In this document: piece after piece, positions 5,582 to 15,600 of the stretch | How the letters are laid out: each line of letters begins with the position of its first letter | How positions within the stretch are numbered: position 1 is the first letter of the stretch | Virus record (IMG/VR): IMGVR_UViG_3300034980_000562 | Span: 1-39,892 of that record | Direction: 5' to 3' (one strand) | DNA length: 39,892 bases | DNA from: a virus | Made by a program: the position numbers and the translations under genes | The notes under the pieces: model-generated | Seen by the model: only the letters and a program-made list of their open reading frames with translations | Database searches by the model: none | What the model was told of the DNA's origin: nothing

Positions 5582-6502
5582 TTATTCCTCACTTATTGTC
5601 ATCATATCATCATACGCTCTAGTTTTTAAGTCATTTAACATCCCTAGGGTACCATTTCTTCGAAGAATTTTAAACGCAATATTTTCTATGGAGAATTCTT
5701 GCCTCTCGCTCTCCAAGCCTGCTCGCCTCATATTCTTAATTTTCTTTTTAAGCCTCTCAATATTTTTAGTGGCTTGTTCATATTTCTTTGCTGTCAGCAT
5801 GTTCGACACGATGTTAGCTTGAAATTCTATATCTTCTGCTTTTCTTTTAGCAGAGCCAAAATCAATTGATTGTCTGTATTTACGAGGTTTAACGATCCAT
5901 TTGTTATTTTTAATAGAGTAAACACCCGAAGATTTATGTGACTCCCGACTATCTTCAACATATATTTCAACATCATATCCTTTAACTCTAATCTGGTGCT
6001 TATTGTTCCACCTCATTCTGGCGTTATCAAAAAATGATTTTACCAGTACGGTATTTTCGTCAACTCCCAAGAAGTCGACAATGATATGTAAATCTACATC
6101 AGAATAATTTGACCAGTTGTAGTTTGCCAAAGAGCCGGTCAACGTAATATCTTTTATCTTTACCGGTACTGGGAGTTCAGCTATAAAATCTTGTGCTACT
6201 TTGAGCAGTATGTCACGGATATCTTGATTGATATGCAGGTCGCTCCATATGTCAGGCTGCAGCATTTCGTGGGTATCAAACGATTCCGGCTCAACTTCTT
6301 CTCCCATGGCACCGAATCCCGGTGGGGCAGACTTCGAACGCGAGTTCGGGGGCGCCTGATTAAAAGGCGCGCCGCCTTTTTTCTGAGGGCCTGTTCGTGT
6401 GTACTTGTTTCTATCTTTAACGTACCCTTTTCTTACTTTCTTTTGGTATGCCTCAACCTCATGGATCGAGTCTACAAAGTCTTTCCAACTCATCCCATTC
6501 AT
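5582..6502 (-). CDS. Nucleotidyltransferase-fold protein (306 aa)
   Basis: Residues 117-145 carry the Pol beta superfamily signature: LTGSLANYNW, then SDVDLHIIV, with Gly-Ser at 123-124, Asp135 and Asp137, and a probable third acid near residues 177-179 (YDVEIYVED). This family transfers nucleotides to proteins, RNA or small molecules; the substrate here cannot be told. Residues 1-85 are a basic, Pro/Gly-rich linker-like region and the C-terminal third is helical and basic. It lies directly after the tail-fibre gene. Confidence 0.78.
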   Translation of the reverse strand: MNGMSWKDFVDSIHEVEAYQKKVRKGYVKDRNKYTRTGPQKKGGAPFNQAPPNSRSKSAPPGFGAMGEEVEPESFDTHEMLQPDIWSDLHINQDIRDILLKVAQDFIAELPVPVKIKDITLTGSLANYNWSNYSDVDLHIIVDFLGVDENTVLVKSFFDNARMRWNNKHQIRVKGYDVEIYVEDSRESHKSSGVYSIKNNKWIVKPRKYRQSIDFGSAKRKAEDIEFQANIVSNMLTAKKYEQATKNIERLKKKIKNMRRAGLESERQEFSIENIAFKILRRNGTLGMLNDLKTRAYDDMMTISEE

Positions 6503-6525
6503 AATATTATATAATCCTCATCTTA

Positions 6526-9500
6526 TTACCACCCACCTGCGATGGCCGCTCTCTTCCAATTGTCGGTGGCTATACATATATAAATATAATTTGCATCCCA
6601 TCGAATCTCACCTGCAACACCGGGAGCGCCGGCACTAGCAGGGGTACTAGAATTTCGGAGGCGCATCGCACTTCCAGATATATCGAGCGTGACTCCGATG
6701 GCCGGATCTGATACCCCTATTCCAACCTGATTAGAACCTGTGACAAACAGCATGTGTGCGTTGGTGGATGATTCAACCCTAAAGTTAATCATTGATTCTG
6801 GCGATTCGTTGACAACGACTTCTGGTACAGCGCCATTTAAGCGCAAGCCTTCTCTGATAGTTCCATTGTCATTGGCCTTAAAGACGATATGTTTATTGAT
6901 CACATTGTTTTGAATCAAAATGTTATCTGTTGCGTTATAACCTATCTGTCCTAAGACGGTCGAGCCATTACTTCCACTAAAGTATATTGTAGGCTCCACA
7001 TTTTGCATGATAAGGTTGCCCGAGATGAATGCCTCTCCACTACCGCTTACATAAAATGTTGGATCCCGGGCATCACCTTTGATGCTAAATAATTTATCTA
7101 AATCTGACCCACTTACATTTAACTTAGCATCCAGATGTAAGCCACCAACTGCGACCTTACCCGACCCGGTGATTCCCATTATAAGTGGGTATCCATCGGT
7201 TTGAAAGATTGCCAAGGTTGAATTATCTGAGCCGCTGACACTGAGTTTCGCGTTTGAGTCAATTCCGGTACCGACATCGATGGTGCCTGCCACATTTAAA
7301 TCCGCTTCCATTTTTGTATCTACCGAAGAAGTCAGTGCATTGGTACCGCCATCTAATCTTAGATAAGTGGTGGCCGCGGTGCCACCCGTTGTTACTTCGA
7401 ATAGCATATAGCCGGCTTCGCTAGTGTTGGTGGGGGATCCTATTTTGGTACTTATCTTGCTGTATTGTGTCGCGGCGGATGTAGAATCTTTAGATTTAAA
7501 CACCACGCCTCCACAAAAATCATCCGCTTGGCCGGCATTTCCAGCTCTGCTGTTTATTAGCTCCAGCACAGCGCCCGTGGCATTATCGCTGGGGTGTGTA
7601 AATTGGGCTACGGGGTTGTTGGCGACGGTTGCTGCTAAGGTACCGGTCGCCGTAACGGCGCCGGAAACACTAAGAGTGCTCCCAAGTGTGGTGGCGCCCA
7701 CCGCTTGAAGTGTGCTGGAAGCGGAAACATCACCAGTAATGGCCAACTGTGTTCCATCAAATGTAAGATTTGCTTCACCTGTCGCTGTTGTGCCACCATC
7801 AGACGTTATTACTCTATTCGAGCCAGCGCTATTCAGCGTGGTGATTGCCGCCGGCGTCAAGCCTGTCAAGTTGGCGCCATCACCATAGAAGGCTGCGCCA
7901 GAGATGTTGAGAGAGCTTGACACATGAGTGCTGTCGATCACTGTGGCAGCAGTACGCAGCGAAGATCCAGTCACGCCCTGTGATGCAGTCACATTACCAA
8001 CGACGCTCAAATCGAGTCCATCAAACGTAAGGTTGGCCTCACCTTGCACGCTGGTTGAGTTAACGGATGTGATAACTCTATTGTCAGTTGCGTTGCTGTA
8101 TGTGGTAATCACAACTGGCGTTAAACCTGTCAGTCCGGCGCCGTCACCATAAAACGCTGCGCCAGAGATGTTGAGAGAACTAGAAACATGAGTCGTGTTG
8201 ATCACAGAGGCAGCAGTTTCAAGCGCGGTAGCTATTACCTCACCTGACACCCTCATAGGTACCGAGGCGGTCAATGCCCCAAAAGTACTCGCGCCGTCAT
8301 AGCTGTTTATTCTCAGAACGTCGCCCTCTACGCCCTCATCATTATCTTGCATTCTGATTCTGAATACGCCGGGTTCGCCCTTAACTTCGCTTCCGGCGGT
8401 AATCGTAAGGTAAGGGCGGCTCTGCACTTCGGTGGCGCTTATTTTGCCAAGCTCAGTCGTCGCCGCAAATGTTAGTTGTGCCTGATTTCCTGAGTGGGCA
8501 TCGATGCAGACGGCTGCGCTCTTTCCAGCAGGGCTGTTAATGTGCAGATCGTATTGTGCGCCGCCTCCACCACCAGCGGCGCCGGTGCCAATTGCAACAG
8601 TGCCGCTAAAGATTGTAGTACCAGACACCATCAGGGCTGTACGATCTGAAACTCCCACTAAATGAGAGGTTGAAATATGCATACTCGCACTTGGGAATTT
8701 TTCTCCAACTCCCACGTTTCCACTGCTGTTAACTGTCAACGCAAAATTAGTTGAATCATTGATCGATGCCATCGTGGATCCTGAAGGCGTCACATAAAAA
8801 GACATTCTAGTTGGGCGCGATGTTGATGTCCATGTCGTACCATCGACTTCGGCGCGTATTCTAAAGTTTGGCTGTGGTGTGTCTCCGCTGCCGCTAGTGC
8901 CGCCGAATGCGATCTCGCCCACATGATCATCCTGTGTGAAAGCCTGCCCGTAAGACGACGCGCTTTTTATTATGGCAAATCGTGGGCGCGCAGCGAAGGC
9001 TGCTGCGCTTGAGCCAGAGTCAAGCATATTAAATACAGCGGAATTCATTTCTGAGCCGCTGATGTTGATGCCCACTGTTCTGTTTAAATAATCAGCATAC
9101 AATAAAGGTGCCTCAGTTGCATAGGACAGAGTTGCAGCCGAAGCTGTAGCGCCATAAATAACAAGGGCTCCACTCAACTCCAAGCGAGAATGTCGGTTTA
9201 CAACGGACGCTCTTTCTAGGTCTGGTTGAAATTTAAGCTGGTAGTTGCTCTCCATGTTTCCACCATAGCCATACAACACTTCATTGCTACCTGCGGTGCC
9301 CGTTAAGACATTGGACAGGCTAGCCCCATCGCCAACGAAAGAAGATGCAGTTATCGATCTTGAACAAGAAAGATGAGTAGACGCAGTGATCACTGTCGAA
9401 GCAAATGTGGCTCCAGATATTATAAGCGGAATATTCGTTTGGCCATGAGTCTTGAAGGCTATATAGCCTACTTCAAAATCAATCTTGGTTTCATTCGGAT

Positions 9501-9558
9501 CTTCTTCGAATTGAATATCCCCTGAGTGCTGGGGGCCTTTATCAGAGTTATATGCCAT
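6526..9558 (-). CDS. Tail fibre / tail spike protein (1010 aa)
   Basis: Long, low-Cys, Ser/Thr/Gly/Ala-rich protein built from beta-structural repeats typical of phage fibres, such as SGNVGVG, GDGAGLTGL, and SGSDN followed by LAIFQTDG. The N-terminus (GDIQFEEDPNETKIDF) matches that of the fibre at 10707-11516, suggesting a shared attachment domain. The C-terminus (GEIRWDANYIYICIATDNW) is a common end of T4-like fibre proteins. An 88-residue tandem duplication starts at residues 456 and 544. Probably trimeric and involved in host binding. Confidence 0.88.
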   Translation of the reverse strand: MAYNSDKGPQHSGDIQFEEDPNETKIDFEVGYIAFKTHGQTNIPLIISGATFASTVITASTHLSCSRSITASSFVGDGASLSNVLTGTAGSNEVLYGYGGNMESNYQLKFQPDLERASVVNRHSRLELSGALVIYGATASAATLSYATEAPLLYADYLNRTVGINISGSEMNSAVFNMLDSGSSAAAFAARPRFAIIKSASSYGQAFTQDDHVGEIAFGGTSGSGDTPQPNFRIRAEVDGTTWTSTSRPTRMSFYVTPSGSTMASINDSTNFALTVNSSGNVGVGEKFPSASMHISTSHLVGVSDRTALMVSGTTIFSGTVAIGTGAAGGGGGAQYDLHINSPAGKSAAVCIDAHSGNQAQLTFAATTELGKISATEVQSRPYLTITAGSEVKGEPGVFRIRMQDNDEGVEGDVLRINSYDGASTFGALTASVPMRVSGEVIATALETAASVINTTHVSSSLNISGAAFYGDGAGLTGLTPVVITTYSNATDNRVITSVNSTSVQGEANLTFDGLDLSVVGNVTASQGVTGSSLRTAATVIDSTHVSSSLNISGAAFYGDGANLTGLTPAAITTLNSAGSNRVITSDGGTTATGEANLTFDGTQLAITGDVSASSTLQAVGATTLGSTLSVSGAVTATGTLAATVANNPVAQFTHPSDNATGAVLELINSRAGNAGQADDFCGGVVFKSKDSTSAATQYSKISTKIGSPTNTSEAGYMLFEVTTGGTAATTYLRLDGGTNALTSSVDTKMEADLNVAGTIDVGTGIDSNAKLSVSGSDNSTLAIFQTDGYPLIMGITGSGKVAVGGLHLDAKLNVSGSDLDKLFSIKGDARDPTFYVSGSGEAFISGNLIMQNVEPTIYFSGSNGSTVLGQIGYNATDNILIQNNVINKHIVFKANDNGTIREGLRLNGAVPEVVVNESPESMINFRVESSTNAHMLFVTGSNQVGIGVSDPAIGVTLDISGSAMRLRNSSTPASAGAPGVAGEIRWDANYIYICIATDNWKRAAIAGGW
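7666..8193 (-). repeat. Tandem 264-base (88-residue) duplication in the tail fibre gene
   Basis: The segment starting THVSSSLNISGAAFYGDG at residue 456 (base 8193) recurs at residue 544 (base 7929), a 264-base period. Both copies continue with LTGLTP, NRVITS and GEANLTFDG. The 3' end of the second copy is fuzzy. Confidence 0.8.
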
Positions 9559-9578
9559 AGTGTGCGGGTTCCTTCCTT

Positions 9579-9589
9579 AATAAATAGTT
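9579..9589 (-). promoter_or_regulatory. Shared motif AACTATTTAT, candidate late promoter element
   Basis: In the 65-base gap before the tail fibre gene, 21 bases before its ATG, the minus strand reads AACTATTTATT. The same 11-mer (10/11) occurs before the genes starting at 16209 and 24537. No -35 box is seen. The role is inference. Confidence 0.35.
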
Positions 9590-9623
9590 TCTTTTAATTA
9601 AAGCGCCAGATACATTAAAACGA

Positions 9624-10706
9624 TCAAAATGGTTTAACCTTGTTGTATTCAACAGACACCATATGCTGATTAGCTGACATGGTGTGAACTGTTATCCAAG
9701 AGTCCCCAAGATCGGTAGATACATTAACATAACCCTCTCGGCCTGTCGCCACAATACTGGTTCCATCAGATGCCAAAGAATAGGCGTTATTATTTGTGGA
9801 AGTGCTCCCTCCATAGTTGGGGAGGCTCGTTACCTGCTCCCAAGATGCCGCGTTATCAGTGCTCTTCCACATCACCCTTCTCCCTCCGCCGACCATCCAT
9901 GTGCTGCCGGTGACATGAGTTATTGAATCACCGGCTTTGGTGGTTGGGGGATCTACTTGCGTCCAAGTGTCCGTGGTATCACTTTCTGCTACTGAGGTAC
10001 AAATGTTAATTGTTTCTCCTTTCTCGGTAGCTACCCACACCCCATTTGCGTATTCTAACCCGATATGCTGATCACTTCCAAGATCAGCAGACTTATACCA
10101 GTTAATCCCGTCATCATAAGACTTCAAGATTACGCCAAGTGTTCCCATACCAGCGAGCCACTTTCCAGTGCCATTAGTCGCCAGAGAATCTGATGCCTTC
10201 GGGGCGTTGCCGGGAATATTGTTAATAGTTGTGTCGCTCCAGTTAACTCCGAAGTCTGTGGAGCGGCGTATTGTGTAGTTTTCGTGCTCTCTACCCATTA
10301 TTAGGGTCTCAGTCGCACCATATTCTATGGTTGTACCACCGCCTGTGCCCGGAGGATTTACAACAGCCCAAGAAGCTGCGTCTGTGGGGTCCGTACTATA
10401 ACCAACTGCTTTTGAATCTGATGTAGAACATCCATACCATGTGTTTGTCCCGCTAGCGTTTTTTCCAAATGTAAGATCCTTAAAGCTGAAAACGCCGGCT
10501 GTCGAAACCTCAGTCCAGCTGCCTGTGGGTATGGCATCGGTCGAATATGCCAGCTTGTTGCCACCGACAGCTACCCACATTGGGCTGTGGACTGCTGGAG
10601 CGCCGGAGATCGTCTGTCCCATGGCTTCTGCATAGTCAGCCACTACTTTTCCGTTTATCTTGGCGATTGCCGATACGGCTATGCCGCTTATCTTGTTAAC
10701 ACCCAT
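9624..10706 (-). CDS. Seven-bladed beta-propeller adhesin (BNR/Asp-box repeats, 360 aa)
   Basis: Contains regularly spaced Asp-box-like motifs (S-x-D-x-x-x-x-W) near residues 55, 104, 149, 196, 240, 281 and 330, for example RSTDFGVNWSD, KSYDDGINWYK and VSTDLGDSWIT. The ~47-residue spacing and count suggest a seven-bladed propeller of the sialidase/Ycf48-like type. Sialidase catalytic residues cannot be confirmed. Lying between two fibre genes, with a short N-terminal region (MGVNKISGIAVSAIAKING) that looks like an attachment segment, it is probably a fibre-tip or baseplate adhesin that binds host glycans or surface protein. Confidence 0.78.
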   Translation of the reverse strand: MGVNKISGIAVSAIAKINGKVVADYAEAMGQTISGAPAVHSPMWVAVGGNKLAYSTDAIPTGSWTEVSTAGVFSFKDLTFGKNASGTNTWYGCSTSDSKAVGYSTDPTDAASWAVVNPPGTGGGTTIEYGATETLIMGREHENYTIRRSTDFGVNWSDTTINNIPGNAPKASDSLATNGTGKWLAGMGTLGVILKSYDDGINWYKSADLGSDQHIGLEYANGVWVATEKGETINICTSVAESDTTDTWTQVDPPTTKAGDSITHVTGSTWMVGGGRRVMWKSTDNAASWEQVTSLPNYGGSTSTNNNAYSLASDGTSIVATGREGYVNVSTDLGDSWITVHTMSANQHMVSVEYNKVKPF

Positions 10707-11516
10707 TTAACTTAACTCCAGATAAATTGACTCCGGACTAAAATATATAACATTGGCAGTGTTCGTGCAATATCCCACACATCGGACTATATCGCCGGTT
10801 CCTGATGGTTGTGTTGTATCCATGTTTGCGGCAGTCGTTGAAAGATATACCGGTAAGCCCGATATAAAGTTAGACAGGTAGGTGGTTGCGTCGAAAAATC
10901 CGCGCAACAAAACCCCATCAGACGAAGAAGAACCAAGCGCAATACCCAACAAGCCATCACTCGTAGCAATAGCATCTGCGTCAGTCTCAGTCCACGCGCC
11001 ACTGCTATTGAGATAGTAGATTTTACCGGCTGTCAGGTTCCCGGTACCGAATGTCACCACTTCGCCGCCGCCCGTATCGTTTGATAGGGCAGTCGGATTA
11101 TGGTGAACATCTAGTTTTACTTTTGGGTCAGTCGTTGCAATGCCAATGTTGCCATCATTATCTATATGCATTCTGTCGGCGCTGTTGACATAAAAACGCA
11201 AATCTGACGTGCTGCCCGGCATCCAAACATATGCCGACGATTGACCATCCTGCGAAAGTTTGAGGGCTGACTCATCTCCAGCTTCGCTTTCTATCTTTAC
11301 GTGACAAGTACCCGGACTCTTGACGTGTAAGGTGTGGTCTGGCGATGTTGTTCCAATGCCGACCTTTCCATCTTCTACATATAGTTGTGCGCTGCCGCTG
11401 GGTCGGAGCGTTATTGTGTCTTGCCCAAAATCAATGTATGTGGGATCGCCTGCGCGATCATCTTCAAAATAAACGTCGCCCTTGCGAACACTGCCCGTTG
11501 TAAATTTATATGACAT
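10707..11516 (-). CDS. Tail fibre protein (269 aa)
   Basis: N-terminus MSYKFTTGSVRKGDVYFEDD resembles that of the 1010-aa fibre, and the middle carries the standard fibre repeat VGIGTTSPDHTLHV with a second copy near IGIATTDPKVKLDV. The C-terminal half (from about residue 150) has a distinct beta-rich domain (GKIYYLNSSGAW). It sits directly between the adhesin and a small gene with near-zero spacing, so is co-expressed. Host recognition or fibre assembly is the likely role. Confidence 0.85.
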   Translation of the reverse strand: MSYKFTTGSVRKGDVYFEDDRAGDPTYIDFGQDTITLRPSGSAQLYVEDGKVGIGTTSPDHTLHVKSPGTCHVKIESEAGDESALKLSQDGQSSAYVWMPGSTSDLRFYVNSADRMHIDNDGNIGIATTDPKVKLDVHHNPTALSNDTGGGEVVTFGTGNLTAGKIYYLNSSGAWTETDADAIATSDGLLGIALGSSSSDGVLLRGFFDATTYLSNFISGLPVYLSTTAANMDTTQPSGTGDIVRCVGYCTNTANVIYFSPESIYLELS

Positions 11517-11518
11517 GA

Positions 11519-11866
11519 TTAACCTCCATCATACATAGTTTGTTCGCCATCCTCAAACGTAATAATCGTTTTGTTTGTGGGGTGCGGTTTTATATGAATC
11601 TTTAGAAAATCGTCAAACGCATCGAAAAAAGCGATGGACCCTCTGGGTGCCGGAGTCAGCCAGTGTATAACAGTATGACCGGTCGCGAACGTAGCGCCTT
11701 CAATCACAACCCCCTCTCCGGAGATGCCAGTTTCATCGCTTTGGCGACAAACTGTAAATGTCCTGATTCCCTCCGGGGCACGGTTAGAGGGCCGCTTGGG
11801 CTTCAAATCGGCCGGCTCGGTGGAAATCTCCTTCGGTTCTTCTTCGGGCGTTTCTTGTTTAGTCAT
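11519..11866 (-). CDS. Small protein in the tail-fibre cluster (115 aa)
   Basis: Start at the ATG giving MTKQETPEEEPKEIS, with AAGGAG ten bases ahead. Residues 1-45 are acidic then basic, Pro-rich and disordered; residues 45-115 look beta-rich (IRTFTVCRQSD, TVIHWLTP). Its place between the serine protease and fibre genes suggests a structural or assembly role, but no domain is recognised. Confidence 0.7.
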   Translation of the reverse strand: MTKQETPEEEPKEISTEPADLKPKRPSNRAPEGIRTFTVCRQSDETGISGEGVVIEGATFATGHTVIHWLTPAPRGSIAFFDAFDDFLKIHIKPHPTNKTIITFEDGEQTMYDGG

Positions 11867-11909
11867 TGGACTCCTTTGTGTCGTTAACAAATTATAACAC
11901 ACATTGATA

Positions 11910-12680
11910 TTATTTATATAGTACTGAAAAATCTACTTTGTATATTGGAACTACTAATAAAACATTCTCGAGAACTTGCACTCCAAACTCTGTTTGTCCC
12001 ACATCTAAGGCCATTATATAACCCACGAGCTTCCCTTCGTGGTTGAACACACCAGATCCAGATGAACCTGACCATGCATATGAAAACATATTAATATACT
12101 CATCATCAGTATAGGCCATCACGGTGCCTTCAAGCGTTGCGGGCCCCATTGAATTTGGATAGCCCGTATATATTAGTTTGTTTAAAATCGATAGGGCGCG
12201 CCGCCATTCTTTACCTGAAGTGAAGTCGGCCGGAAATTTAATTGGCTTTCTGCTGGTGATGTGTTCGACTGAGATTATTACATAATCGTTTTCTTCATCT
12301 CTTTTTAGTAACGATATGCAATTATGTAGCACCCCATCGGCCTCAACCTGCACTGATTCGCAGCCTCCGATAACGCCATGGCTAGTGGTAAGAACATAGT
12401 GCCCTTCTTTAAACTTAAAGTAGGTGCCGGTAGAGACCGCCAAAGTCCCATTTTGTTCATCAATTGATAATATTCTTACTGCTGAATTTCTGGAACGGAC
12501 AACAGCTTTCTTTTGAGAAACACTGAAATGACTTCCCACATTTGAATGGCTGAGTAGTTCGGAGCGTGCGGAAGGGCGCGAAGATTCAATCTGCCCCTGC
12601 GCTATCAAAAAAGTTATTATTGCCATAAAGGTAAAAAATAAACAACTTGTTATAAAAAATTTCTTTAGTTTGGCTCTCAT
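11910..12680 (-). CDS. Membrane-anchored trypsin-like serine protease (256 aa)
   Basis: Start at the ATG giving MRAKLKKFF. Residues 8-28 form an N-terminal membrane segment or signal. The rest has the chymotrypsin/HtrA-like catalytic triad: His101 in VLTTSHGVIGG, Asp132 in EENDYVIISV, and Ser207 in WSGSSGSGVF (the G-x-S-G pattern). No PDZ domain follows, so it is shorter than DegP. It follows the 1175-aa gene by one base and precedes fibre genes, so it is probably late-expressed. Exported, it could process virion or envelope proteins; the substrate is unknown. Confidence 0.82.
   Translation of the reverse strand: MRAKLKKFFITSCLFFTFMAIITFLIAQGQIESSRPSARSELLSHSNVGSHFSVSQKKAVVRSRNSAVRILSIDEQNGTLAVSTGTYFKFKEGHYVLTTSHGVIGGCESVQVEADGVLHNCISLLKRDEENDYVIISVEHITSRKPIKFPADFTSGKEWRRALSILNKLIYTGYPNSMGPATLEGTVMAYTDDEYINMFSYAWSGSSGSGVFNHEGKLVGYIMALDVGQTEFGVQVLENVLLVVPIYKVDFSVLYK
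11912..11919 (-). promoter_or_regulatory. TATAAATA box, possible T4-type late promoter
   Basis: The minus strand reads CTATATAAATAATAT, containing the exact T4 late-promoter octamer TATAAATA, about 46 bases before the start at 11866. It overlaps the stop codon of the protease gene. A single occurrence in A/T-rich sequence is weak evidence. Confidence 0.3.
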
Positions 12681-12681
12681 A

Positions 12682-15600
12682 TTAAACTTGCATTTGATAG
12701 CTAAAGAACACTGGCAATTCTTGCAAACCTGCTTTCTTTGCAAACCATACCAAATCTTCGTTGCCGGTTATTTTTATTCTCCCATTCTTACCTATCGCCA
12801 CATATACCGGCAATGTGGCTCCATCGCGAATGAAATTTTGATACATTCCATCAAATGCATCCTTCGGTGCTCTAAAATATCTAGTTGATAAATATTCTAA
12901 TAGCTCTTCTACCGGGACCATAACGTGGTACTGCATATCGTTGGTGTCCATTGGCCGATCGTATCCCATGATTCCGCTTGATACCCATTCGCTCGCGAGT
13001 TGACCGAGCATTTTTCTTGAAGATGGCATTGCCGGAGAAGCCGCCGGCGGTGGTCGGCCTCCCAAGGCCTCACTCAAAGATTCGCGCACCGTTCGAATTG
13101 TGCCGCGAGTGTTTGTTCTATGAATCGGGCTAACTCTTAAGATTTTCAAGCCTTTTATTTTCATCATGCCGGGGATCAGCAGCCTGTCCCGGTATTTCAC
13201 TCGGCCTAGGCTGCCTAATAACTCAAATTTTATCTCATAAGTGGCTATTTGCGCGGTGCCGACATTCATCGTATCTCCCATGGTTCGAACGGTAGTTACC
13301 CCTTCGATACCACGAATCTCTGTTTGAGTCTCTTGCACCTCACCGCCCACATTTTTTTGAATAGATACGTCTATTTTAATACTGTAAAGTCTGAGATCAT
13401 ACGTATCATCCTTTTCTTTAAGCAACCTATCAATCCTATCAATCTGCTCTTCCACGCTCTCCGACAGGTCGCGCGGCTCTCCTAGTGTGCCTGTCTGCGT
13501 TTCGCCGTGTTGAACGCCACTATAGTCGCGCACAGTGCCACCAAACGCACCCAGCTTGTTGAGTTGGTCCTTAACATATTTCTCCCAAGTCGATGGCTTG
13601 CCAAGATTGTTGTTGTCATCCATCTCAATATTGGGAATGTCGCGGGCAAAATTGAGGCGCCTCGTTGCTAGCGGTAGAGCGTATTTATAGTAAGCAACCC
13701 ACTTTTCAACCTCGTCCATGCTGCCCCAGTTATCTTTAATCCACCTCGTTGTCGCTACGGACCTTTCTGCCCACTCATCTGAGCCGGAAGCGACTTGCGC
13801 TGCGTACATGCTGTCGATGCGCTGGGCGGCCGCGTTTAAGCGTACGCCAGAGAGAACCTCGTCCTTAGTTGCGTCTGCGAGCGCTTTGATATTAACAAAT
13901 CTTTGTCCGATAACTTCTTCGGCTGCGTCTTCTATCATGTCGGGGTTGTCGTTAAAGTATTTAACCATAACCTTAACTGCTTCGATCTTCTCTTCGGATG
14001 ACCTAGCGTCCACAAAAATCTCAAACTTGTAGTTAACTAGTTGCTTGCGGTATCCGCCACCGCTGAGACTTGATTCGGCTATAACAACAAAGCGAGAGTT
14101 TGATCTTAACACCTCAGACCAAGGAGGCGCCGTATCTCTCCCTTTGTATGCAGCACCCAAAGCGAGCTGCTGTTGTTTGGGATCAGGCCCTTGGCGATCG
14201 CCATGGTGTTTACGCAATGCGGATGCCATCTCTCGGTTAAGGTCAGGGTTCTCGATCTTTGCGGGATGTGTTCGCGAAGCAGGAGAGCCAAACATTTTAC
14301 TATAGAGCCCATCGATCATTCCTTCTTGACCCTCATCAAACGCCCACATCTTAAACTCATTTGGAATTGAACCGAATTCGCCACCAAGGTTGTTGACTGC
14401 GTTTGATGAATTGGGATCACTCGTAAACCAAAACTCGACGGCACTGCTGTTGTCATCATCGTATACATGCCAGTGTTTAAGATCGGTCTCTGTCAATTCT
14501 GTGCGGGTGCGATCATAGGCTGTCTTGGCTATGAACTCGCCTTCCACCAGCTTTCTGCGTATCTTCTCTCTGATCTCGTCGTATATATCGGCAAAGTTTT
14601 CTTTGATTTGTTCGGCAAACTGCTCAAACTCCCACTTGGCTTCGTCAGGATCGTTGGCTGGCTCTTGGTGGGTCATGCGAACGGTTATCTCAAGGTGTGC
14701 GGTTTGTGGTGCGTCGGGGTTTATTTCTTCGCCCTCTGGTTGGGCTCCCGTTAGCATCCTAACATCCCACTCAACCTCGCCTTCGCCGGGAAGATCCCAT
14801 TCAATGTTGTCAATCTCGATCTCAGATGCGAAATCTCGGGCTTCTCTTCCGTAAGTGTTAGCGGGGATCGGCTGGAAGTTGTCGTCATAGTCGCCGGAGC
14901 CTGCTTCTACCGAAGGGTAAGCATCACCACCATCGCGCACTACAATGTCGGGCCATCCCAAGTCAATCTGCAGATTGCAGTAGGCGTTCATATAGATGTA
15001 GTGCCCCTCGCCGCCGTGTTCGTCAGGGCCCGCGACCTCAGCATTAATGCTGGAGTTGTCGTCCTCGTATTCGTTTTCCACTTCGTTCAAGGCTTCTTGG
15101 ATTGCGGCTTCATCGACAACGCCTGTGAATGAAACTTGAGGGTTCTCGCGCTGGAGATAGTTTAACATTTCTCGGAAGTCTTCAGGATTGCGTGAGTGCT
15201 CCCCGTCTTCTTGGACATTCGTAATACCCATGTTTTTAATGAACCAGTCGATATGATCCCACATTTCATCGGGAGGTGCTTCGTTGGAGCGTCCTTTAAT
15301 TTGATAGAGATAGTTACCACCGTATCCTTCGTTTTCCCAAGTCATCGTGATATAAGACGAGGATGCTTTGCGCTTGCCTTGACGCTTGCGGAGCGACACA
15401 AGCACGCCGCGAGAGTCTGACCCGCAATGTCCCATTCGCTCGGCTTCGACGTCGCAACTAGACACGCTCAAGTTATACCAGTAGGAGCCGTCATCGAATT
15501 CGTGGAGGACATTCTCTGGTTCTTCGCGGCTCTCTAAATCTTCTTTGGCTATATTGTATGCTGAGTTGATATCATCTTCATTTTTAATCATTTCATAGTT

